In this document: one piece after another, positions 12,333 through 19,023 of the stretch
How positions within the stretch are numbered: the first letter of the stretch is position 1
Layout: each line of letters begins with the position of its first letter
Source: Streptomyces macrolidinus
GTDB lineage: Bacteria; Actinomycetota; Actinomycetes; Streptomycetales; Streptomycetaceae
Reading direction: 5' to 3'
Assembly (NCBI RefSeq): GCF_023887685.1
Contig: NZ_JAMWMR010000002.1
Span: 1-64,000, forward strand
Length of the DNA stretch: 64,000 nucleotides
Notes under the pieces: model-generated
Seen by the model: only the letters and a program-made list of their open reading frames with translations
Told to the model about the DNA's origin: nothing
Databases searched by the model: none
Translations under genes and position numbers: made by a program

Positions 12333-13151
12333 ATGGCCGACGCCCCCACCGGCAAGGTGACCTTCGTCGGTGCCGGCCCCGGCGCCGCCGATCTGCTGAC
12401 CTTCCGTGCCGCCCGCGCCATCGCCGAGGCGGACGTCGTGATCTGGGCGGCCAGCCTGGTACGGGCGGAGGTCCTGGAGCACGCGCGCGAGGACGCCGAG
12501 ATCCTCGACTCGGCGGCCCTGTCCCTGGAGGACGTCGTCGCCGTCTACCGGCGCGCGCTGCGGGAGGGTCTGCGGGTCGCCCGTATCCACTCCGGTGACC
12601 CGGCGCTGTGGGGCGGCACGCAGGAACAGCTCGACCGGTGCGCCGAGATCGGCATCGAGACGGAGGTCGTACCGGGGGTCTCGTCGTTCTCGGCCGTCGC
12701 CGCCCTCGCCGGGCGGGAGTTGACGATCCCCGAGGTCGCGCAGTCCGTGGTGCTCACCCGGCTCGGCGGCGGCAAGACACCCATGCCGCCCGGCGAGGAG
12801 GTGCGCGAGTTCGCCCGGCACGGCACCACCATGGCGGTCTTCCTCTCGGCGGCCCGCAGTGGGCAGTTGGTACGGGAGTTGCTGGAGGGCGGGTATCCGA
12901 CGGCCACCCCGGTCATCGTCGCGCACCAGGTGACCTGGCCGGAGGAACTGGTCGTCCGGTGCACGGTCGGCACACTGGAGGAGACCGTCAAGCGGCACCG
13001 CCTGTGGAAGCACACCCTCTTCCTGGTCGGCCCGGCGCTCGACGCGCACGGCACGCGCTCGCATCTGTACCACCCCGGCCACTTCCACGGGCACCGCAAG
13101 GCCGACCCCGAGGCCCGCAAGGCCCTGCGCGCACGAGGTGCGGGCACGTGA
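12333..13151 (+). CDS. cobM: Precorrin-4 C11-methyltransferase CobM
   Basis: SAM-dependent methylation at C11. The 272-residue tetrapyrrole methylase starts MADAPTGKVTFVGAGPGAAD, has IHSGDPALWGGTQEQ near residue 90 and VVPGVSSFSAVAALAGREL near 115, and ends with a short charged tail. The ATG at 12333 follows TAGGAGAGG, the strongest ribosome site within the operon, after the only real intergenic gap. The TGA overlaps the GTG of cobL. The tail contains HPGHFHGHRK, a small His cluster of unknown use. Confidence 0.93.
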   Translation: MADAPTGKVTFVGAGPGAADLLTFRAARAIAEADVVIWAASLVRAEVLEHAREDAEILDSAALSLEDVVAVYRRALREGLRVARIHSGDPALWGGTQEQLDRCAEIGIETEVVPGVSSFSAVAALAGRELTIPEVAQSVVLTRLGGGKTPMPPGEEVREFARHGTTMAVFLSAARSGQLVRELLEGGYPTATPVIVAHQVTWPEELVVRCTVGTLEETVKRHRLWKHTLFLVGPALDAHGTRSHLYHPGHFHGHRKADPEARKALRARGAGT

Positions 13152-14407
13152 TCACGGTCATCGGCACGGGTACGGGGGCTGGGGCGGGGGCGCCGCTTCC
13201 GGCGGAGGTCCTCGCCGGAGCGGACGCGGACCTGGTGGTGGGCGGCCGGCGGCATCTGGACGCCGTACGCCTGCCCGCGGGGGCGCGGCATGTCGTCCTC
13301 GGGCCGACCGCGCCCGCTCTCGACGCGATCGAGCGGGCCCTCGGCGAGGGGCGGCGGGTCGTCGTACTCGCCTCCGGGGACCCCGGGTTCTTCGGGATCG
13401 TCCGGCTGCTGGCCGAGCGGTTCGGGCCCGAGCGGCTGGACGTACGGCCGGGTGTCTCCTCGGTGGCCGCCGCCTTCGCACGGCTCGGGCTGCCGTGGGA
13501 CGACGCGGTGGTGGTGAGCGCGCACGGACGTGACGCGCGGACGGCGGTGAACGTGTGCCGGGCGCATCCGAAGATCGCGGTGCTGACCGGGCCCGGGGCC
13601 GGGCCCGCCGAGCTGGGAGCGGCGCTCGCGCGCGAGCCGGGTGAGCGGGTCCTCGTCGTGGCGAGCGCGCTCGGCGATCCGGAGCGGGAACGGGTGGAGC
13701 GCGTGACGCCCGCCGAGGCGGCGGTACGGGACTGGGGCGCGGCGGTGAGCGTGGTGCTCTGCCTCGACCCGGCGCGGGCGCTCGGGCCGGTGCGTACGGT
13801 CGCCGGGCCGCCGCCGGGTCCCGCCGGGTGGGCACTGGAGGAGAGCGCCTTCGCCCATCGCGACTCGATGATCACCAAGTTCGAGGTGCGCGCCCTGGCG
13901 CTGGCCCGGCTCGGGCCCCGGCTCGGGGAGCTGGTCTGGGACGTCGGCGCGGGCTCCGGGTCGGTGGCCGTCGAGTGCGCCCGGCTGGGCGCGGCCGTCG
14001 TCGCGGTCGAGCGGACGGACGACGGGGCGGAGCGGATCCGCGCCAACGCGGCGGCCCACGGTGTGGACGTCCGGGTCGTGCACGGGTCCGCGCCGGACGC
14101 GCTGGCCCCGCTCCCCGACCCCGACGCGGTGTTCGTCGGCGGCGGCGGACGCGAGCTGCCGGACATCGTGGCGGTGTGCGCGCGGCGCGCCCGGCGGGCG
14201 GTGGTGGTCGCCATGGCCGCGCTCGACCGGGTACCGGCGGCGCGTGCGGCGCTCGTCGCGGCCGGGTTCTCCTGCGACGGCGTACTGCTGCACGCCTCGC
14301 GCCTCGCGCCGCTGCCGGGGGACGTGTCCCGGCTCGCGGCGACCAACCCTGTCTTCCTGCTGTGGGGCACGCGGCCCCCGGCGCGTCATGAAGGAGTCGT
14401 TCAGTGA
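13148..14407 (+). CDS. cobL: Precorrin-6Y methyltransferase CobL (CbiE-CbiT)
   Basis: Methylates C5 and C15 of precorrin-6 and decarboxylates the acetate chain. The 419-residue protein has two domains. The N-terminal CbiE-like tetrapyrrole methylase has VVLASGDPGFFGIVRLLAE near residue 75 and RPGVSSVAAAFARLGLPWDD near 100. The C-terminal CbiT-like Rossmann methyltransferase has the SAM loop LVWDVGAGSGSVAVECARLG near residue 260. The GTG at 13148 overlaps the cobM stop. Its substrate depends on the precorrin-6A reductase CobK, whose gene is not in this operon. Confidence 0.93.
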   Translation: MITVIGTGTGAGAGAPLPAEVLAGADADLVVGGRRHLDAVRLPAGARHVVLGPTAPALDAIERALGEGRRVVVLASGDPGFFGIVRLLAERFGPERLDVRPGVSSVAAAFARLGLPWDDAVVVSAHGRDARTAVNVCRAHPKIAVLTGPGAGPAELGAALAREPGERVLVVASALGDPERERVERVTPAEAAVRDWGAAVSVVLCLDPARALGPVRTVAGPPPGPAGWALEESAFAHRDSMITKFEVRALALARLGPRLGELVWDVGAGSGSVAVECARLGAAVVAVERTDDGAERIRANAAAHGVDVRVVHGSAPDALAPLPDPDAVFVGGGGRELPDIVAVCARRARRAVVVAMAALDRVPAARAALVAAGFSCDGVLLHASRLAPLPGDVSRLAATNPVFLLWGTRPPARHEGVVQ

Positions 14408-16074
14408 TCGGCCTGATGTCCGCGAGCGCGGCGGGGGCGGTGGCACGCGACCGGCTGGCCGCGGCCTGGCCGGACCGTACCCGGGTGTACGACGGGCCCG
14501 TCGGGGACGCCGTACGGGCCGCCTTCGCGGAGTGCGAGCAGATGGTGTGCTTCCTGGCGACCGGGGCGGTCGTCCGGTTGATCGCCCCGTTGCTCGGGGA
14601 CAAGGCGTCCGATCCGGGCGTGGTGTGCGTCGACGAGAGCGGACGCTTCGCGGTGTCCCTCGTGGGCGGCCACGCGGGCGGCGCCAATGAACTCGCCCAC
14701 GCGGTGGGCGAGGTGCTCGGCGCACACCCGGTGGTGACGACCGCGACGGACAGCACGAACCTGCCGGGCCTGGACACGCTCGGGTTCCCGGCGGAGGGCG
14801 ACATCGCGTCGGTCTCACGGGCACTGCTGGACGGGGAGCGGGTCGTCCTACGGACAAAGGTGCGGTGGCCGTTGCCGCCGTTGCCCTTGAGTGCTGACGG
14901 GGCCTACACGATCCGAGTCACCGACCGTGCCGTCCCGCCCGGCGAGCGGGAGGTCCTGTTGCGGCCTCCGACTCTCGTCGTGGGTGTCGGCGCGTCCAAG
15001 GGTGTATCGGTCGCGGAGGTGCTCGCGCTCGTCGACGGGGCGCTGCGGGACGCCGGGCTCTGTGTTGGTTCCGTCGCCGAGCTGGCCACCGTGGACGCCA
15101 AGGCCGACGAACCCGGCCTCGTGGCGGCGGCGGAGCGGCTCGGGGTGCCCCTGGTCACGTACCCCGCCGGGGAGTTGGCGACAGTCGACGTGCCGAACCC
15201 GTCCGCCGCGCCACTGGCGGCCGTCGGTACGCCGTCCGTCGCGGAGGCCGCCGCGCTCGTCCGCGGGGGTGAACTCCTCGTCCCCAAGCGGAAGTCGGCC
15301 ATGGCCACCTGCGCCGTCGTACGCCGCCCCGGACGCGGCCGGCTGGCGCTCGTCGGGCTCGGGCCGGGCGCGCGGGACCTGCTGACCCCGCGCGCGAAGG
15401 CCGAACTGCGGCGCGCCTCCGTGCTCGTGGGCCTCGACCAGTACGTCGACCAGATCCGCGATCTGCTGCGCCCCGGCACCCGCGTCGTGGAGTCCGGGCT
15501 CGGCGCGGAGGAGGAGCGGGCGCGCACGGCGGTCGCCGAGGCCCGCGCGGGGCACGCGGTCGCGCTGATCGGCAGCGGTGACGCGGGCGTGTACGCGATG
15601 GCGTCGCCCGCGCTCGCCGAGGCCGCCGACGACATCGACGTCGTCGGGGTGCCCGGTGTCACGGCCGCGCTGGCGGCAGCCGCGCTCCTCGGCGCGCCCC
15701 TCGGCCACGACCATGTGTCGATCAGCCTCTCCGACCTGCACACCCCCTGGGAGGTCATCGAGCGCCGGGTGCGCGCCGCGGCCGAGGCGGATCTCGTGGT
15801 GACCTTCTACAACCCGCGCAGCCGTGGCCGCGCCTGGCAGTTGCCGATGGCCCTCGCGATCCTCGCCGGGCACCGGGCGCCGACGACGCCGGTCGGTGTC
15901 GTACGGAACGCGTCGCGCCCCGACGAGTCCAGCCGCCTGACGACCTTGGCCGCGCTGGACCCGACGACGGTCGACATGATGACGGTCGTGACCGTGGGCA
16001 ACACCGCCACCCGCGAGATCGCGGGCCGCATGGTGACGCCGCGCGGCTACCGCTGGCAGGAGGCGGACAAGTGA
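14404..16074 (+). CDS. cobJ: CbiG/CobE-CobJ fusion (C17-methyltransferase)
   Basis: A 556-residue two-part protein. Residues 1-290 resemble CbiG/CobE: MVCFLATGAVVRLIAPLLGDK, VVGVGASKGVSVAEVLALVD and LVPKRKSAMATCAVVRR are typical. Residues from about 313 are the CobJ/CbiH precorrin-3B C17-methyltransferase: RLALVGLGPGARDLLTPRA, ALIGSGDAGVYAMASP, VPGVTAALAAAALLGAPLGHD and VTFYNPRSRGRAWQL. It carries out ring contraction chemistry in corrin synthesis. The GTG at 14404 overlaps the cobL stop and the TGA overlaps cobH. Such fusions are known in actinobacteria. Confidence 0.92.
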   Translation: MIGLMSASAAGAVARDRLAAAWPDRTRVYDGPVGDAVRAAFAECEQMVCFLATGAVVRLIAPLLGDKASDPGVVCVDESGRFAVSLVGGHAGGANELAHAVGEVLGAHPVVTTATDSTNLPGLDTLGFPAEGDIASVSRALLDGERVVLRTKVRWPLPPLPLSADGAYTIRVTDRAVPPGEREVLLRPPTLVVGVGASKGVSVAEVLALVDGALRDAGLCVGSVAELATVDAKADEPGLVAAAERLGVPLVTYPAGELATVDVPNPSAAPLAAVGTPSVAEAAALVRGGELLVPKRKSAMATCAVVRRPGRGRLALVGLGPGARDLLTPRAKAELRRASVLVGLDQYVDQIRDLLRPGTRVVESGLGAEEERARTAVAEARAGHAVALIGSGDAGVYAMASPALAEAADDIDVVGVPGVTAALAAAALLGAPLGHDHVSISLSDLHTPWEVIERRVRAAAEADLVVTFYNPRSRGRAWQLPMALAILAGHRAPTTPVGVVRNASRPDESSRLTTLAALDPTTVDMMTVVTVGNTATREIAGRMVTPRGYRWQEADK

Positions 16075-16655
16075 ACCGTACGGTCCATCCGATCGAGCAG
16101 GAGTCCTACCGGCGGCTGCGCGCCCGCCTGGACACCTCGCCGCTGCCGCCGCTGACCCGCGCGGTGGTGGAGCGGGTCATCCACTCCGCCGCCGACCTCG
16201 CCTACGCGAGCGACCTCGTACTGAACGAGCGCGAACTCACGGCGGCGCACGCCGCGTTGCACGCGGGCGCGCCCGTCGTGGTGGACGTGGAGATGGTCGC
16301 GGCCGGGATCACCCGGCGGGAGACCGTGTGCCGTCTCAAGGACGCCACCTCCGGTCCCGGACGGACCCGTTCGGCGCACGCGGTCCGACTGGCCTACGAG
16401 GAGGTCGGTCCCGGAGCGCTGTGGGTGATCGGCTGCGCGCCGACCGCCCTGGAGGAACTGCTGCGGCTGGACGCCGCGCCCGCGCTGGTGATCGGGCTGC
16501 CGGTCGGCTTCGTCGGCGCGGCGGAGTCCAAGGCCGCGCTGCGCGCGAGCGGGCTGCCCGCTGTCAGCAACGTATCGGAGAAGGGCGGTTCGGCGGTCGC
16601 CGCCGCCGCGCTCAACGCCCTTCTCTACCACCCCACTTCGAAGGAGACCCTGTGA
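16071..16655 (+). CDS. cobH: Precorrin-8X methylmutase CobH
   Basis: Moves the C11 methyl group to C12 to give hydrogenobyrinic acid. The 194-residue protein has the CobH/CbiC core: VERVIHSAADLAYASDLVL near residue 35, the conserved VDVEMVAAGITRR near 70 and LVIGLPVGFVGAAESKAAL near 140. The active-site His sits in the RVIHS motif. The GTG at 16071 overlaps the cobJ stop, and the TGA overlaps the next gene's GTG. Confidence 0.93.
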   Translation: MNRTVHPIEQESYRRLRARLDTSPLPPLTRAVVERVIHSAADLAYASDLVLNERELTAAHAALHAGAPVVVDVEMVAAGITRRETVCRLKDATSGPGRTRSAHAVRLAYEEVGPGALWVIGCAPTALEELLRLDAAPALVIGLPVGFVGAAESKAALRASGLPAVSNVSEKGGSAVAAAALNALLYHPTSKETL

Positions 16656-17593
16656 TCACGCCGCCGCCCGCCCTGCTCATCGCCGGTCATGGCACCCGGG
16701 ACGAGGCCGGAGCCGAGGCGTTCCGCGCCTTCGTACGGGAGTTGGGGCGCCGCCGCCCCGAACTGCCCGTCGCGGGCGGCTTCATCGAGCTGTCGCCGCC
16801 GCCGCTGGGCGAGGCGGTGACCGAGCTGGTGGAGCGCGGGGTGCGCCGCTTCGCGGCCGTACCGCTGATGCTGGTGTCCGCCGGGCACGCCAAGGGGGAC
16901 ATCCCGGCGGCGCTGGCCCGCGAGAAGGAGCGGCACCCCGGGATCTCGTACACGTACGGGCGCCCCCTCGGCCCGCACCCGGCGCTGCTGACGGTCCTGG
17001 AACGGCGGCTGGCCGACACGCTGGACCCCTCCTGGGAGCGCGGCGAGGTGACCGTCCTGCTGGTGGGCCGCGGCTCGACCGACCCGGACGCCAACGCGGA
17101 GGTGCACAAGGCCGCGCGGCTGCTGTGGGAGGGGCGCGGGTACGCGGGCGTGGAGACGGCGTTCGTGTCGCTGGCGGCGCCGGATGTGCCGAGCGGTCTG
17201 GACCGGTGTGCGCGGCTGGGCGCGCGGCGGATCGTCGTCCTGCCGTACTTCCTGTTCACGGGCGTCCTGCCGGACCGAGTGCGGCGGCAGACCGAGGAGT
17301 GGGCGGTGGCGCACCCGGACACCGAGGTGCGCTCGGCCGATGTCATCGGCCCGGAGCCGGAGTTGCTCGACCTGGTGTGGGAGCGGTACGAGGAGGCCGC
17401 GGCGGACGGGGTGCGGATGAACTGCGACGCGTGCGTGTACCGGATCGCGCTGCCCGGCTTCGAGGACAAGGTGGGCCTGCCGCAGCAGCCGCACTTCCAT
17501 CCGGACGACGAGGGCCACGGAGGTCACGGGCATGGCCATGGCGGCCACGGGCATCACCACCACGCCGGGCACAGGCACTCCCATGGACACTGA
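16652..17593 (+). CDS. CbiX-like sirohydrochlorin chelatase, His-rich tail
   Basis: The 313-residue protein carries two CbiX/SirB-like halves: LLIAGHGTRDEAGAEAFRAF with a metal-binding His, then VTVLLVGRGSTDPDANAEV. The motif VRMNCDACVYRIALPGF sits near residue 255. The last 30 residues are strongly His/Gly-rich (HGGHGHGHGGHGHHHHAGHR), which suggests metal storage or delivery. CbiX inserts cobalt (or iron or nickel in related proteins) into sirohydrochlorin. This is an early cobalt insertion step and sits oddly with the late-insertion CobN in the same operon. The GTG at 16652 overlaps the cobH stop. Confidence 0.88.
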   Translation: MITPPPALLIAGHGTRDEAGAEAFRAFVRELGRRRPELPVAGGFIELSPPPLGEAVTELVERGVRRFAAVPLMLVSAGHAKGDIPAALAREKERHPGISYTYGRPLGPHPALLTVLERRLADTLDPSWERGEVTVLLVGRGSTDPDANAEVHKAARLLWEGRGYAGVETAFVSLAAPDVPSGLDRCARLGARRIVVLPYFLFTGVLPDRVRRQTEEWAVAHPDTEVRSADVIGPEPELLDLVWERYEEAAADGVRMNCDACVYRIALPGFEDKVGLPQQPHFHPDDEGHGGHGHGHGGHGHHHHAGHRHSHGH

Positions 17594-18659
17594 GAGGGGC
17601 GACCACGACCTGCGGCACCACGGGGACGCGGAGATCCGTGACGACGGGGCGGCCCTGACGGACCTCGCGGTGAACGTCCGCGCGGGCACGCCCCCGGTGT
17701 GGCTGCGCGAGGTGATCGCCGCGTCGCTGGGCGGCCTCGCCGCGTACCCCGACGGGCGGGCCGCGCGGGCGGCGGTGGCGGCACGGCACGGGCTGCCGAC
17801 CGAGCGGGTCCTGCTGACGGCGGGCGCGGCGGAGGCGTTCGTGCTGCTCGCCCGCGCGCTGAAGGTACGCCGACCGGTCGTGGTGCACCCGCAGTTCACG
17901 GAGCCGGAGGCGGCACTGCGGGCCGCCGGGCACACGGTCGACCGGGTACTGCTGCGCCCGTCGGACGGCTTCCGCCTGGACCCGTCACTGGTCCCGGACG
18001 ACGCCGACCTGGTGGTACTGGGCAACCCGACGAACCCCACGTCCGTCCTGCACCCGGCGACCACGCTCACCGAACTGGCCCGACCGGGACGGACGTTGGT
18101 GGTGGACGAGGCGTTCATGGACGCGGTGCCGGGCGAACGCGAATCCCTGGCGCACCGAACGGACGTACCCGGCCTGGTGGTTCTGCGCAGCCTGACCAAG
18201 ACCTGGGGCCTGGCGGGCCTGCGCATCGGCTACGTCCTGGCCGCCCCCGACACGATCACCCTCCTGGAACAGGCACAACCCCTGTGGCCGGTCTCGACCC
18301 CCGCCCTCACGGCAGCGGAGGCGTGCGTGTCACCGCGGGCGTTGGCGGAGGCGGCGGAAGCGGCGGACCGGTTGGCGACAGACAGGGCGTATCTGGTGTC
18401 ACGCCTACGGGAGTTGGCGCCGCACGGCCTGACGGTGACCGAACCGGCAGAGGCCCCGTTCGTCCTCGTCCACCTGCCCGAGGCGGCAGCGCTCCGCCAC
18501 CACCTCCGAAACCTCGGCTTCGCGGTCCGCCGCGGAGACACGTTCCCGGGCCTGGACGAACAGTGGCTACGCCTGGCGGTACGGGACCGAGCGACGGTGG
18601 ACCGCTTCCTCGGGGCACTGGACCGGTCTCTCAACCTCCTGCGAGGGCAACGAGCTTGA
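17583..18659 (+). CDS. cobC: CobC-like threonine-phosphate decarboxylase
   Basis: PLP enzyme of the histidinol-phosphate aminotransferase fold. In cobalamin operons such proteins make (R)-1-amino-2-propanol phosphate from threonine phosphate for CbiB. The 358-residue protein has LAVNVRAGTPPVWLREVI, VVLGNPTNPTSVLHP, LVVDEAFMDAVPGE and the PLP-lysine region VVLRSLTKTWGLAGLRIGYV. I chose ATG 17583; a longer in-frame start at 17532 lies deep in the His-rich end of the previous gene. It overlaps the CbiX stop by 11 bases and its own end overlaps the convergent 130-aa gene by 29 bases. Substrate assigned from context. Confidence 0.82.
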   Translation: MDTERGDHDLRHHGDAEIRDDGAALTDLAVNVRAGTPPVWLREVIAASLGGLAAYPDGRAARAAVAARHGLPTERVLLTAGAAEAFVLLARALKVRRPVVVHPQFTEPEAALRAAGHTVDRVLLRPSDGFRLDPSLVPDDADLVVLGNPTNPTSVLHPATTLTELARPGRTLVVDEAFMDAVPGERESLAHRTDVPGLVVLRSLTKTWGLAGLRIGYVLAAPDTITLLEQAQPLWPVSTPALTAAEACVSPRALAEAAEAADRLATDRAYLVSRLRELAPHGLTVTEPAEAPFVLVHLPEAAALRHHLRNLGFAVRRGDTFPGLDEQWLRLAVRDRATVDRFLGALDRSLNLLRGQRA

Positions 18660-19023
18660 TGAAGACCACGTCGGGATCGACGGTGAGATCCACAACGTCG
18701 TCGAGGTCCTCGACCTGGCGCTCACCGGCCAGCATGAAGAAGCCGTTGGCGAGGAAGGCACGCTCGGCGATCTCCGCCTGACGCTCCCCGTCGATGCGGC
18801 GGGGCTCGCGGAAGCGGTAGCCGTTCACCTCGGTCTCGGCGTCGACGGGACGGACGAGGCCGTGGAAACGGTCGCTCGGGCGGGCGTTGTGCCGCGCGAC
18901 CTCCTCGTGGACCCGGAGCCTGATCAGTTCCCGTACGGTCATCCGTTCTGGCAGCCCGGCGACCTCCCACTCGGTGACCGCCTTGCCCGTCGCGGTCTCG
19001 TCCCGGAATGTCACGGTGGCCAT
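18631..19023 (-). CDS. 130-aa ubiquitin-like protein ending in Gly-Gly
   Basis: No family recognised with certainty. The N-terminus reads VTFRDETATGKAVTEWEV and then MTVRELIRLRVHEEVARHN, a strand-turn-strand-helix order like the first 35 residues of ubiquitin. Near the C-terminus FFMLAGERQVED resembles ubiquitin's LIFAGKQLED, and the last strand VFIKLVALAGG ends exactly at a Gly-Gly before the stop. About 50 residues lie between these parts. The ATG at 19023 shares one base with the stop of the DUF4132 gene (TGATG), so the pair is translationally coupled. A role as a conjugated or bound modifier is inference only. It overlaps the convergent cobC end by 29 bases. Confidence 0.7.
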   Translation of the reverse strand: MATVTFRDETATGKAVTEWEVAGLPERMTVRELIRLRVHEEVARHNARPSDRFHGLVRPVDAETEVNGYRFREPRRIDGERQAEIAERAFLANGFFMLAGERQVEDLDDVVDLTVDPDVVFIKLVALAGG

